A stretch of 56,722 nt of DNA, taken from positions 1 to 56,722 of the forward strand of contig CALWVE010000014.1 of assembly GCA_944384905.1 (NCBI GenBank), given 5' to 3'. Made by a program: the position numbers and the translations under genes. Positions 11,129-19,963 of this stretch are shown in pieces. Under the pieces are notes generated by a model. The model searched no databases. It worked only from the letters and a program-made list of their open reading frames with translations, and had not been told where the DNA came from. Position 1 is the stretch's first letter, and every line of letters starts with the position of its first letter. This DNA comes from an uncultured Clostridia bacterium (GTDB taxonomy: Bacteria; Bacillota; Clostridia; Oscillospirales; Acutalibacteraceae).

Positions 11129-12814
11129 TTACTCAAGCGAAACAATAAAGTAGTAAACCGGCTGGCCGCCATTGACCAGCGTAATTTCCACATTGCTGCT
11201 GATCTTGCTGCGAATGCGGTCATAGGCTTCCTGAGCCTGTTCTTCGGTAACATCCTGGCCGTAGATCAGCGTGATAAACGCCGTTTCCTTTTTGGCCATA
11301 GCGCGGGTCAGCTTAACGACCGTCTGAATCATGTCGTCTTCCACATAGCGGAGCTTGCCGTTTTCAAGGCCGAGAATCTCGCCCTGACGGATCTTCTTGC
11401 CGCCGAATTCGGAATCGCGCGCAGCAAACGTAACCAGACCGGTTTCCACTACGGACGCGGCATCCATCATCAGCGAACGGTTCATCTCTACGCTGCCGTC
11501 CGGATCAAAGGCCAGCATAGCGGAAAGGCCCTGCGGCACCGTACGGGTGGGGATAATCACAACCGTGCGGTCTTCCACCAGCGGAACAACCTGTTCGGCC
11601 GCCATGATAATGTTCTTGTTGTTGGGCAGCACATAGACCGTCTTGGCCGGAACAGCGAGAACCGCCGCCAGAATGTCTTCCGTGCTGGGGTTCATCGTCT
11701 GGCCGCCGCTGACAATACCGGCACAGCCCAGATCGCGGAACAGATCCTGCACACCGGCGCCGGCAGCTACGGAAACAAAGCCGAAATCGTCGGTCGGTTC
11801 GGCGCGTTCGGGCGCGGCCTGTTCGGCCTTTTCCGCCGGAGCCGCAGCCTTGGCCTGCGCATTCGCCTCGGAAGCCTTGCGGTGCTGTTCCTTCATGTTT
11901 TCGATTTTCACGGTCAGCAGCTGGCCGTATTCCAACGCCTTCTGCAAAGCGTTGCCCGGCGCTTCCGTGTGCACGTGGGTCTTGATGATTTCTTCATCAT
12001 CCACCACAACCACACAGTCGCCGATCGTCATCAAATAGGAGCGCAGATCGTCGGGGTCTTTTGTGCATTCGGGATCGCGGCCTACGATAAATTCGGTGCA
12101 GTAGGTGAAGTTGATCTCCTGATCAAATTCTGCCGCGGCGTTACGGAAGAAAGCTTCCGTTTCAGCCTGCTTTTCTTCGGGTGTGAGCACGGTTTCCACC
12201 ATCTCGCCGTCGCGCAGCAGAGAAAGCATGCCTTCAAAAATCAGGCAGAGGCCCTTACCGCCGGCATCCACAACGCCGGCTTTTTTCAAAACGGGCAGCA
12301 GGTTCGGGGTTTCTTCCAACGCTTCCTGCGCACCCAAACAGGCCGCGGCCCATACATAAATCGGATCGGTATCGCGTTCCGCCGCAGCGGCTGCGCGTTC
12401 CGTTGCCACACGGGCAACCGTCAGAATCGTGCCTTCCGTGGGGTTCATAACAGCCTTATAAGCAGACTGTACGCCGAGATCGAGCGCCGTTACCAGGTCG
12501 TTGCCATCCACTTCGTTCTTGCCTTCAAAGCCCTTGGCAATGCCGCGGAACAGCAGAGACAAAATAACGCCGGAGTTGCCGCGCGCGCCGCGCAGCATGG
12601 CAGAAGCCGTCGCCTTGGCCGCTTCAGCCGCCGTAGCCGTATCTTCCAAAACGGCCAGCGCCGAAGAAGCCGCGCTGATCGTCATCGACATATTGGTACC
12701 CGTATCGCCGTCCGGCACGGGGAAAATGTTCAGTTCATCTACGCTCTTTTTTACTTTGATAATATTATTTGCACCAGAAATAACGGCATCGCGCCACTGT
12801 TTACCGGAAATCAT
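11129..12814 (-). CDS. fakA: Fatty acid kinase FakA (DAK2 domain protein)
   Basis: A 561-residue protein of the DhaL/DegV-associated family. The N-terminal DAK2 domain contains LNIFPVPDGDTGTNM (about 28-42), whose aspartates bind Mg-ATP, and RGARGNSGVILS. Centre and C terminus match the FakA_cat/YloV extension. FakA phosphorylates fatty acids carried by FakB (DegV-type) partners so that host or recycled fatty acids enter phospholipid synthesis; no FakB is in this window. An Ala/Glu-rich linker lies near residues 300-330. GAGG lies 11 nt before the ATG, and an extended -10 promoter is upstream. Confidence 0.9.
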   Translation of the reverse strand: MISGKQWRDAVISGANNIIKVKKSVDELNIFPVPDGDTGTNMSMTISAASSALAVLEDTATAAEAAKATASAMLRGARGNSGVILSLLFRGIAKGFEGKNEVDGNDLVTALDLGVQSAYKAVMNPTEGTILTVARVATERAAAAAERDTDPIYVWAAACLGAQEALEETPNLLPVLKKAGVVDAGGKGLCLIFEGMLSLLRDGEMVETVLTPEEKQAETEAFFRNAAAEFDQEINFTYCTEFIVGRDPECTKDPDDLRSYLMTIGDCVVVVDDEEIIKTHVHTEAPGNALQKALEYGQLLTVKIENMKEQHRKASEANAQAKAAAPAEKAEQAAPERAEPTDDFGFVSVAAGAGVQDLFRDLGCAGIVSGGQTMNPSTEDILAAVLAVPAKTVYVLPNNKNIIMAAEQVVPLVEDRTVVIIPTRTVPQGLSAMLAFDPDGSVEMNRSLMMDAASVVETGLVTFAARDSEFGGKKIRQGEILGLENGKLRYVEDDMIQTVVKLTRAMAKKETAFITLIYGQDVTEEQAQEAYDRIRSKISSNVEITLVNGGQPVYYFIVSLE

Positions 12815-12905
12815 TTACAACACATCCTCGTTCAAGTATCGTACGTTTTCCTGTCCGTTCCATCGTTTTTTCGCCGGCATGCACAAAAACCGGCCTGATA
12901 CGATG

Positions 12906-12934
12906 ATTATAGCATACCCAAATAAAAAGTTCAA
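12906..12934 (-). promoter_or_regulatory. Promoter of fakA
   Basis: Minus strand TTGAAC (12929-12934), 17 nt, TGC-TATAAT (hexamer 12906-12911), an extended -10 promoter about 95 nt upstream of fakA. Confidence 0.7.
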
Positions 12935-12958
12935 ATATTTCAGCATACAAAATACGTA

Positions 12959-13756
12959 TCATTTTTGTGAACGCTGAACAATATTCTCGAAAATCTGTAT
13001 TCTTTTGACATCTTTGCACAAACCGGTCTTTTCATCCGCGTCAAACAATACGCCTTCCAGCTTGCAGGGACCGGCGGCCAGATCAAAGCGCACCGGCATA
13101 TGGCTGCGCTGTTTTTCAATGGCCAGCTCGGGTTTGACGCCCAGCACGGAATCGATCGTTCCCGTCATGCCCGCGTCGGTAATATAGCCCGTACCGCCCG
13201 GCAGGATGCACGCGTCGGCCGTCTGCACATGGGTGTGCGTGCCGAAAATCGCCGTCACCTTTCCGTCGAAATCAAAGCCGAGCGCTCGTTTTTCGCCTGT
13301 GGCTTCGGCGTGGAAATCCACAATTTTAAGTTTGGGCAGATCCGGATCGCGCAGAATCTCATCCAGTTTTTTAAAAGGATTGTCAAGCGGCTCCAGGTAA
13401 ACCACGCCCATCAGATTGATAACGGCCACCTGAATGCGTCCCATATCGTAGACGCACACGCCGAGGCCAGGCGCGGCACCCGGGAAATTAGCCGGACGCA
13501 GCAAACATTCCTCTTCTTCATAGAAAGGATAGCTTTCCCTGCGGCGGAACGCGTGGTTGCCGGTGGTAATCACCTGCACGCCGCTGTCAAAAAGGAAATG
13601 CGCCGAAGCGGGCGTCAGGCCATTGCCGTCCGCGGAGTTTTCGCCGTTTGCGATCACCAGATCGATCCCATATTCTTTTTTGAGTCCCGGCAATTTCTCG
13701 CGCAAAAAGCGGCAGCCGATTCCGCCTACAACATCTCCGATCGCCAGAATTTTCAT
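12959..13756 (-). CDS. ymdB: YmdB-family metallophosphoesterase
   Basis: A 265-residue metallophosphoesterase of the TIGR00282 family. Metal-binding motifs in order: GDVVGG near the start, ANGENSADGNGLT, TTGNHAFRR, VDFHAEATGEK and FGTHTHVQTAD. In Bacillus, YmdB hydrolyses 2',3'-cyclic nucleotides and influences biofilm and motility decisions. Its location directly downstream of rny is the conserved Firmicute arrangement, and YmdB is reported to modulate RNase Y activity. The start is ATG at 13756 (MKILAIGDVVGG), with AAGGGAG 6 nt upstream, eight codons inside the longest frame. Confidence 0.93.
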   Translation of the reverse strand: MKILAIGDVVGGIGCRFLREKLPGLKKEYGIDLVIANGENSADGNGLTPASAHFLFDSGVQVITTGNHAFRRRESYPFYEEEECLLRPANFPGAAPGLGVCVYDMGRIQVAVINLMGVVYLEPLDNPFKKLDEILRDPDLPKLKIVDFHAEATGEKRALGFDFDGKVTAIFGTHTHVQTADACILPGGTGYITDAGMTGTIDSVLGVKPELAIEKQRSHMPVRFDLAAGPCKLEGVLFDADEKTGLCKDVKRIQIFENIVQRSQK

Positions 13757-13830
13757 GATAAGCTCCCTTCCTGAACGCATCGCGCCTTGACGCTGCTATT
13801 ATATGCAGATTTTTGGTATCAAACGACAGA

Positions 13831-13875
13831 TAAAAAGAAAACTGCGGGCCGTTCCGCTGCCGGAACAACCCGCAG
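13831..13875 (-). terminator. Terminator of rny
   Basis: On the minus strand, five bases after the rny stop, CTGCGGG...CCCGCAG (stem arms 13869-13875 and 13842-13848, with inner GTTCC/GGAAC pairing) is followed by TTTTCTTTTTA. It separates rny from ymdB. Confidence 0.88.
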
Positions 13876-13879
13876 AAAA

Positions 13880-15442
13880 TCATTTGGCGTAATCGGTGGC
13901 GCGGCTTTCGCGGATGAGGTTGACCTTGATCTGGCCGGGATATTCGAGATCGCTCTCGATCTTGCGGCAGATATCGCGGGCCAAAAGCACCATCTTGTCG
14001 TCGCTGACGACTTCGGGCTTCACCATAATCCGGATTTCGCGGCCGGCCTGAATCGCATAGGAGCGTTCCACGCCTTCGAAGGACGAGGCCACTTCCTCCA
14101 GCTTTTCCAAACGCTTGATGTAGTTTTCGAGATTTTCGCGGCGGGCACCCGGACGTGCGGCAGAAATGGCATCGGCCGCCTGTACAATGCAGGCCACAAT
14201 CGTCTTCGGTTCCACGTCGCCGTGGTGTGCTTCGATCGCGTGGGTCACAGCTTCGTTTTCATGATACTTACGGGCTACATCCACGCCGATGGCCACGTGA
14301 GAGCCTTCGATTTCGTGGTCGAGCGCCTTACCAATATCGTGCAGCAAACCGGCGCGCTTGGCAATCGTGGGATCGAGTCCCAGTTCGCTCGCGATGATAC
14401 CGGCCAGCGAAGAAACTTCCAGCGAATGATCCAGCACGTTCTGGCCGTAGCTGGTGCGATAACGCAGACGGCCCAGCAGTTTCACCAGCTCGTGATGAAT
14501 GCCGTTGACGCCGGCGGCAATCACAGCGCGTTCGCCTTCCTGTTTAATAGTGGCTTCCACTTCGCGGCGGGCCTTTTCCACCGTTTCCTCAATACGAGTG
14601 GGATGGATACGGCCGTCGGAAATCAGCTTTTCCAAAGCTACGCGGGCGATTTCACGGCGTACAGGCTCAAAGCACGAAAGCGTAATCGCTTCGGGCGTAT
14701 CGTCGATAATCAGGTCCACGCCGGTCAGCGTTTCGATGGCGCGGATGTTGCGGCCTTCGCGGCCGATGATGCGGCCCTTCATTTCGTCGTTGGGCAGCGG
14801 CACCACACTGATGGCAGCTTCGGAAACATGATCGGCGGCGCAGCGCTGAATCGCCAGCGAAATGATTTCGCGTGCGGTGCGGTCGGCCGTTTCCTTTGTC
14901 TGCTGCTCAAATTCCATCACTTTGATGGCTTTTTCGTGCGTCAGTTCGTTTTCCAGGTTTTTCAGCAGGTAATCTTTAGCCTGGTCAATCGTAAAGCCCG
15001 AAATCCGTTCGAGCATTTCAAACTGGCTCTTTTTGACTTCTTCGGCTTCTTTAAATTTTTCTTCAGCTTTTTTCAGCTTGTTTCCGGCGGCTTCTTCCTT
15101 GGATTCAGCGGCAGCGATCTTCTTATCAAGCGTTTCTTCCTTCTGGTTGATGCGCCGTTCCTGACGCTGAACTTCCTTGCGGCGCTCGTTGAGTTCGCGC
15201 TCGGATTCATTGCGCAGGCGATGAACTTCGTCTTTGCCTTCGAGAATAATTTCTTTTTTCTTGGCTTCCGATGTCTTAATCGCATCGTTGACAATGCGTT
15301 TCGACTCTTCTTCCGCTGAGCCGATCACAGCTTCTGCGATCTTCTTGCGATGTGCAATACCTGCTGCAAACGCCACAACCGCGGCAAAAACGGCGACGAT
15401 CACAATCAGCAGGAGGCACAGCCAAAGCGGTAGATTTGGCAT
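13880..15442 (-). CDS. rny: Ribonuclease Y
   Basis: A 520-residue membrane-anchored endoribonuclease that initiates mRNA decay. It has one N-terminal membrane helix (about 4-28), a long coiled coil (about 30-190), a KH domain with [10 protein letters not shown] (223-232), and an HD domain with HDIGKA (368-373). The ATG at 15442 ([11 protein letters not shown]) is preceded by AAGGGG at 6 nt; a first ATG seven codons earlier would put that site inside the gene. The resulting length of 520 is typical of the family. It has its own terminator and is followed by ymdB. Confidence 0.97.
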   Translation of the reverse strand: MPNLPLWLCLLLIVIVAVFAAVVAFAAGIAHRKKIAEAVIGSAEEESKRIVNDAIKTSEAKKKEIILEGKDEVHRLRNESERELNERRKEVQRQERRINQKEETLDKKIAAAESKEEAAGNKLKKAEEKFKEAEEVKKSQFEMLERISGFTIDQAKDYLLKNLENELTHEKAIKVMEFEQQTKETADRTAREIISLAIQRCAADHVSEAAISVVPLPNDEMKGRIIGREGRNIRAIETLTGVDLIIDDTPEAITLSCFEPVRREIARVALEKLISDGRIHPTRIEETVEKARREVEATIKQEGERAVIAAGVNGIHHELVKLLGRLRYRTSYGQNVLDHSLEVSSLAGIIASELGLDPTIAKRAGLLHDIGKALDHEIEGSHVAIGVDVARKYHENEAVTHAIEAHHGDVEPKTIVACIVQAADAISAARPGARRENLENYIKRLEKLEEVASSFEGVERSYAIQAGREIRIMVKPEVVSDDKMVLLARDICRKIESDLEYPGQIKVNLIRESRATDYAK

Positions 15443-15595
15443 TAGGTACCCCTTTCTTTCCATGTTTCATTTTTTGTTTTCATTAAAAAAGAGAACGTCC
15501 CCCGGCGGCTCGGCCGGCGGGATCGGATGCGGATCGTAAAGTTTTATCTAGTTTTAATCTATGAACAAAAAGATACAAACCCACATGATATTTCT

Positions 15596-15625
15596 ATTTT
15601 ATTACTAAGGAGATACGATTGTCAA
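15596..15625 (-). promoter_or_regulatory. Putative promoter of rny
   Basis: Minus strand TTGACA (15620-15625), 18 nt, TAAAAT (15596-15601), about 155 nt upstream of rny. The leader of about 150 nt includes a GC-rich inverted segment near 15503-15525. The rest of the gap between here and 15790 shows no feature. Confidence 0.55.
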
Positions 15626-15792
15626 GGCAGAATGTTTCTTTCGTTGAAAAATTTCCACGCCGTTCCCCTTTGACCTGTAAAAAACGAACAAATTCCGAGC
15701 AATAGCAGCCAACCATTTTCCGTTTATCCTACAGTTTACAAAGCATTTCTTCTGGTTTTTTATAGCAAAATGCGATTTTTAATTTTGCCCGA

Positions 15793-15821
15793 TTGACATT
15801 CCAAACAGCCGGTGTTATAAT
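15793..15821 (+). promoter_or_regulatory. Consensus promoter of thrS
   Basis: TTGACA (15793-15798), 17 nt, TATAAT (15816-15821): a perfect sigma-A consensus directly upstream of the T-box leader. Confidence 0.93.
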
Positions 15822-15828
15822 ACAGTTA

Positions 15829-16081
15829 ATAAAACAAATGCTTTGACGGGGAAGCCTGAAAGCACAATGCATCAGAGAGCTGCGGTCATCGGCTGAAAGC
15901 CGCGGCGGCGAAGGCTTTTGTGGATACCGCCCCCGAGCAGCCGCCGAACGCGCCTGAGCGCTTAAGGCGAGCCGGCAGCGCCGTTACCGCTTATCAAACG
16001 AGGGCAGAAGTTTTTCTGCTGAATCCGGGTGGAACCGCGGGAATTTCCCGCCCCAGAACGATCTGGGGCGGTTTTTTTATT
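15829..16081 (+). promoter_or_regulatory. T-box riboswitch controlling thrS
   Basis: A structured leader of about 250 nt between promoter and thrS. The antiterminator signature GGGTGGAACCGCGGG (16027-16041) is unmistakable. It is followed by a terminator, CCGCCCCAGA (16048-16057) paired with TCTGGGGCGG (16062-16071) and a T run. In T-box leaders uncharged tRNA pairs with a specifier codon in stem I and with the antiterminator bulge to allow read-through. The ACC at 15926-15928 (within GATACCGC) is a plausible threonine specifier; assigning it is inference, supported by the downstream gene. Confidence 0.95.
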
Positions 16082-16136
16082 TTCAAAAAGCCGCTCCCAA
16101 ACTTCGCGCAATGCGCTATGAAAGGAAGTTTTGAAC

Positions 16137-18077
16137 ATGATCCAGGTCACACTCAAAGGCGACGTCCGTTCCTTTGAAAGCGGCGTCACAGTGGCGGAAA
16201 TCGCCAAAAGCATCGGCATGGGGCTGTATAAAGCTGCCTGCGCCGGTAAAATCGACGGCCATGTCGTCGATCTGCGCACCCCTGTTACACAGGACTGCGA
16301 ACTTTCGATCCTCACTTTTGATGATCCCGAAGGCCAAAAAGCCTATTGGCACACCACGTCTCATATCATGGCACAGGCCGTCAAGCGCCTGTTCCCGGAA
16401 GCGCTGTTCGGCATAGGCCCGGCCGTTGATACCGGTTTCTATTATGATATCGGCGGCGTAAAGCCCTTCACGCCCGAAGATCTTACCAAGATCGAAGCCG
16501 AAATCAAGAAGATCATCAAAGAAAACCTGCCGATTGAACGCTTTGAGCTTTCTGCCGAAGAAGCTGAAAAGCTGATGGCCGAGCAGGGACAGAAATATAA
16601 AGTTGAGCTGATTCAGGAACACGCCGGCAAAGGCGAAGCGATCTCCCTGTATCGTCAGGGCGAATTTACCGATCTGTGCGCCGGCCCGCATCTGATGAGC
16701 ACGGGCTGCGTGAAAGCCGTCAAGCTTACGGCCGCCACGGCCGCCTACTGGCGCGGCGACGCCCAGAACGACATGCTGCAGCGTGTCTATGGCGTATCGT
16801 TCCCCAAAGCTTCTCAGCTGGAAGAACATCTCGCCGCTCTGGAAGAAGCCAAAAAGCGCGACCACAACGTGTTGGGCCGCCAGCTGGAATACTTCACAAC
16901 CTGCGACCTGATCGGCCAGGGTCTGCCGATCCTGCTGCCCAACGGAGCAAGAGTGATTCAACTTTTGCAGCGCTTTGTAGAAGACGAAGAACAGAAGCGC
17001 GGCTGGTTGCTGACAAAAACGCCCTACATGGCCAAGAGCGACCTGTATAAGGTAAGCGGCCACTGGGATCATTATAAGGATGGCATGTTCGTTTTGGGCG
17101 ACGAAGAAAAGGACGACGAAGTGTTCGCCCTGCGCCCGATGACCTGCCCGTTCCAGTATCAGGCTTATCTGAACCGTCAGCGTTCCTACCGCGACCTGCC
17201 GCTGCGCTACAACGAAACGTCCACGCTGTTCCGCAACGAAGCTTCCGGTGAAATGCACGGCCTGATCCGTGTGCGTCAGTTCACAATCTCGGAAGGCCAC
17301 CTGATGTGCCGTCCGGATCAGCTGGAAGACGAATTCAAGGGCTGTCTGGAACTGGTTATCTTCATGCTCAAGACGCTGGGTCTGTATGAAGACGTTTCCT
17401 ACCGCTTCTCCATGTGGGATCCGGAAAACCGTGAAAAATATATCGGCACGGAAGAGCAGTGGGACGAAGCACAGGGAGCTATGCGCCGCATTCTGAACCA
17501 TCTGGAAATTCCGTATGTCGAAGGCGTGGGCGAAGCCGCGTTCTATGGCCCGAAGCTCGATATTCAGATCAAGAACGTATACGGCAAGGAAGACACGCTG
17601 ATCACGATCCAGATCGACCAGCTGCTGGCTGAGAAATTCGGCATGGAATATGTGGATTCCGACGGACAGCGCAAGAACCCGTATATCATCCACCGTACGT
17701 CCATCGGCTGCTACGAGCGTACGCTCGCCCTGCTGATTGAAAAATACGCCGGCGCACTGCCGCTGTGGCTGATGCCCGAACAGGTTCGCGTGCTGCCCAT
17801 CAGCGAACGCTTCCATGAAAAGGCACAGGAAGTGGCCGATGCGCTTTCGAACGCCGGCCTGCGTGCATCCTGCGACAAGCGCAGCGAAAAGATCGGCTAC
17901 AAGATCCGCGAAGCACAGATGCAGAAGATCCCCTATATGCTGATCGTAGGCGAAAAAGAAGCTGAAAGCGGTACGGTATCCGTCCGTCACCGCAAAGAAG
18001 GCGACTTGGGCGCCATGACGGTGGAAGACTTCCTTGGCAAGGCGCTGATGCAGGTCGCCACCAAAGCGAAAGACTAA
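16137..18077 (+). CDS. thrS: Threonyl-tRNA synthetase
   Basis: A 646-residue class II synthetase that charges tRNA-Thr. Domains: N-terminal TGS domain (1-60), the editing/SAD domain with HTTSH (His72 and His76) and TDLCAGPHL, the catalytic core with class II motif segments (RPMTCPFQYQAY, RYNETSTLFRNE, EGHLMC, IHRTSIGCYERTLA) and a C-terminal anticodon-binding domain. The ATG at 16137 has AAAGGAAG 8 nt upstream; an in-frame TTG six bases earlier is too close to it. Expression is governed by the preceding threonine T-box. Confidence 0.97.
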   Translation: MIQVTLKGDVRSFESGVTVAEIAKSIGMGLYKAACAGKIDGHVVDLRTPVTQDCELSILTFDDPEGQKAYWHTTSHIMAQAVKRLFPEALFGIGPAVDTGFYYDIGGVKPFTPEDLTKIEAEIKKIIKENLPIERFELSAEEAEKLMAEQGQKYKVELIQEHAGKGEAISLYRQGEFTDLCAGPHLMSTGCVKAVKLTAATAAYWRGDAQNDMLQRVYGVSFPKASQLEEHLAALEEAKKRDHNVLGRQLEYFTTCDLIGQGLPILLPNGARVIQLLQRFVEDEEQKRGWLLTKTPYMAKSDLYKVSGHWDHYKDGMFVLGDEEKDDEVFALRPMTCPFQYQAYLNRQRSYRDLPLRYNETSTLFRNEASGEMHGLIRVRQFTISEGHLMCRPDQLEDEFKGCLELVIFMLKTLGLYEDVSYRFSMWDPENREKYIGTEEQWDEAQGAMRRILNHLEIPYVEGVGEAAFYGPKLDIQIKNVYGKEDTLITIQIDQLLAEKFGMEYVDSDGQRKNPYIIHRTSIGCYERTLALLIEKYAGALPLWLMPEQVRVLPISERFHEKAQEVADALSNAGLRASCDKRSEKIGYKIREAQMQKIPYMLIVGEKEAESGTVSVRHRKEGDLGAMTVEDFLGKALMQVATKAKD

Positions 18078-18103
18078 ACTTCATTATTTCATTATTAAGA
18101 AAG

Positions 18104-18128
18104 CGGGAGACCCAGTTGGGTTTCCCAC
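18104..18128 (+). terminator. Hairpin downstream of thrS
   Basis: CGGGAGACCCA and TGGGTTTCCCAC form a near-perfect stem 27 nt after the thrS stop; the T run is poor (CTTTAGC). A close relative of this hairpin is at 18398-18422. Confidence 0.6.
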
Positions 18129-18188
18129 TTTAGCTTATAAAAAAGATATATGAAGTAAACATATTACTCAATCGGTAAGATTATAAAA

Positions 18189-18364
18189 GGGAACCCCCGG
18201 CGAGGGTTCCCTACGCTGAAACCGTCCACAGGACGGTTTCAGCTACCCTCCTGCGCTTCATGAGGAAAAAGTATTCCGCTTTCTGCGGAAAGCGGCCAAA
18301 GGCGCTGCCTTTGGAATCCGCAAACCTTTGAAAAGGTTTGATCGAAACTTTTTTCGTTTGTGTC
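18189..18364 (+). repeat. Multi-hairpin intergenic repeat, full copy 2
   Basis: Same architecture as 8796-8969: GGGAACCC/GGGTTCCC (18189-18211), then CTGAAACCGTCC/GGACGGTTTCAG, the link CTACCCTCCTGCGCTT, CCGCTTTC/GAAAGCGG, CCAAAGGC/GCCTTTGG, and AAACCTTT/AAAGGTTT running into GATCGAAACTTTTTTCG and TTTGTGT. Loop and stem sequences differ from copy 1 but pairing is kept. It occupies the gap between the convergent ends of thrS and the SDR gene, flanked by two related terminator hairpins. Confidence 0.88.
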
Positions 18365-18387
18365 GGTTAAATCAGATAAGTTTTTTC

Positions 18388-18422
18388 AAAACTAAAACGG
18401 GAGACCCAATCGGGTCTCCCGC
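18388..18422 (-). terminator. Terminator of the SDR gene
   Basis: GCGGGAGACCC...GGGTCTCCCG (18398-18422) followed on the minus strand by TTTTAGTTTTG. It differs from the hairpin at 18104-18128 at only four positions. Confidence 0.8.
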
Positions 18423-18442
18423 TGTTTGTTTTTTATTGGAAA

Positions 18443-19207
18443 TTACAGGTCTGCGCCGTAATCGATGACAATAACCTGTCCGTTCACAGCCTTGGATTCA
18501 TCGCAAGCCAGGAACAGCACCAGGTTGGCCACGTCTTCCGGCATGCAGATCGGCAGGGTGAGGTCGGCGTGTTTAGCCATGGCACCCATCATATCCGGGT
18601 CGATCTTGGTACGGTCTAGCGTAGCCGTCATCGGCGTGGCTACGGTTCCGGGGCAGATCGCGTTGCAGCGAACCCCTACGGAAGCACCGCGCATGGCGAT
18701 GTTTTTCGTCAGACCGATGGAAGCCGCTTTGCTGGCCACATAAGCCGCGCCGCCGTTTCCGCAATAGCCCGCCACACTCGACACGTTTACAATCGAGCCG
18801 CTCTTCTTTTCCATCATCACTTTGGCGGCCGCACGGGTCATGTACAGCGTTCCCTTGGTGTTGATATCCACCAGTCGATCGATCGTCTCGTCGCTGATTT
18901 TTTCAATCGCTTCGATTCCGCTGTCGAGCACACCGGCGTTGTTAACCAGCACATCTACGGTGCCGAACGTTTCGAGTGTTTTGGCTACAACCGCGTCGCA
19001 CTGTTCCGAGCTGGAAATATCGCAGGGAACGACCAGCACTTCGCCGCCCGCCGCGCGGATTTCAGAAGCAACCGCTTCGAGCTGTTCCACACGGCGCGCC
19101 GAAATCACAACTTTTGCGCCTTCGGCTGCACACATTTTAGCGGCGCATGCGCCGATACCGGAATTGCCGCCTGTCAGAATCACAACTTTGTTTTGAAGTC
19201 TGTTCAT
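18443..19207 (-). CDS. Short-chain dehydrogenase/reductase
   Basis: A 254-residue classical SDR. The Rossmann glycine motif TGGNSGIG is near residue 12, NNAG near 90, the serine of NVSS near 143, and the catalytic pair Tyr156/Lys160 in YVASK; the C-terminal CPGTVATPM is typical. These oxidoreductases interconvert alcohols and ketones with NAD(P)(H); the substrate is not predictable, though the neighbouring sugar genes make a sugar or polyol plausible. ATG at 19207 (MNRLQNKVV) has GGAGG 8 nt upstream, five codons inside the longest frame. Confidence 0.88.
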   Translation of the reverse strand: MNRLQNKVVILTGGNSGIGACAAKMCAAEGAKVVISARRVEQLEAVASEIRAAGGEVLVVPCDISSSEQCDAVVAKTLETFGTVDVLVNNAGVLDSGIEAIEKISDETIDRLVDINTKGTLYMTRAAAKVMMEKKSGSIVNVSSVAGYCGNGGAAYVASKAASIGLTKNIAMRGASVGVRCNAICPGTVATPMTATLDRTKIDPDMMGAMAKHADLTLPICMPEDVANLVLFLACDESKAVNGQVIVIDYGADL

Positions 19208-19274
19208 GGGAAAAACCTCCATTTAGAATCTTGTATCGTTTGAATTTCCGTACAGGATTTTATCGTCTATGGCT

Positions 19275-19303
19275 ATCATAGCAGTTTTCCGCAGAATAAT
19301 CAA
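19275..19303 (-). promoter_or_regulatory. Promoter of the SDR gene
   Basis: Minus strand TTGATT (19298-19303), 17 nt, TGC-TATGAT (hexamer 19275-19280), an extended -10 promoter about 70 nt before the start. Confidence 0.65.
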
Positions 19304-19364
19304 CAAGTAGACCGAAAAATTCTAAAAATATTTAAAATTCAGCAATAAATTGCACAATTACTCA

Positions 19365-19826
19365 TTAGTGAGCCTTACCCGTAATTTTTTCGATTGTAAT
19401 GGCATACACACCGGTTTCCTGAACAGAAGCTGCTATGTAGGCCTCGCCTTTTTCCTGATAATCCGGGGAATATTTTTTCACCAATGCCCGCAGCGCAGCG
19501 ACCGGGTCTTCGGCCGGAGCCGCCGTTCCGAAAACGATCACGCTTTCATAAGCCGTGCTGAATTTTTCAGGCAGTACCTTTGTTTTGCCCACCACCGTAA
19601 AGCACACGCGCGGATTTTGCGCGATATTTTCCAGCTTATGCCCCACACCCGCGGCACAGTGGAACACAATCTTTCCATCCAGCAGCGCGTAGCTCAGCGG
19701 CACGCCATACGGATCGTTCTGAGCGTCAGCAGTGGAAAGTACGCCATATTCGCCCGATTCAAGCAGCGCATACGTTTGTTCTTCGGATAACTGCCGGTCT
19801 TTGCGGCGCATCGGTTTGGTATACAT
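19365..19826 (-). CDS. Pyridoxamine 5'-phosphate oxidase-related flavoprotein (NimA-like)
   Basis: A 153-residue split-barrel flavin-binding protein. The opening MRRKDRQLSEEQTYALLE and the strand pair GVLSTADAQNDPYGVPLSYALLDGK, with a later VCFTVVGKTKVLP, are typical of the PPOX/5-nitroimidazole-reductase-like group common in gut Clostridia. Members bind FMN or F420-like cofactors; the physiological substrate is usually unknown. AAGGAAGG lies 9 nt before the ATG. It is separated from the downstream SDR by about 157 nt containing the SDR promoter, so it is probably transcribed alone. Confidence 0.82.
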   Translation of the reverse strand: MYTKPMRRKDRQLSEEQTYALLESGEYGVLSTADAQNDPYGVPLSYALLDGKIVFHCAAGVGHKLENIAQNPRVCFTVVGKTKVLPEKFSTAYESVIVFGTAAPAEDPVAALRALVKKYSPDYQEKGEAYIAASVQETGVYAITIEKITGKAH

Positions 19827-19913
19827 AATCGATTTCCTTCCTTTTTATAGGATAAATTCCCGCGCTGTCCTCTGACAAATCAAAGAAACGCCCCACAGGT
19901 TTTAGGATTATTA

Positions 19914-19955
19914 TAAAAAAGCGCCCGCCGAAAAGCAACCGTTTTCGGCGGACGT
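19914..19955 (-). terminator. Terminator of the epimerase/dehydrogenase cluster
   Basis: Minus strand GTCCGCCGAAAA...TTTTCGGCGGGCGC followed by TTTTTTATAA, ten bases after the stop at 19964. Confidence 0.92.
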
Positions 19956-19963
19956 TGATGATT

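Noticed and set aside
13798..13826. TATAAT on the minus strand upstream of ymdB as a promoter
   Set aside because: No acceptable -35 hexamer at 16-18 nt; kept out of the feature list although weak transcription is possible after the rny terminator.
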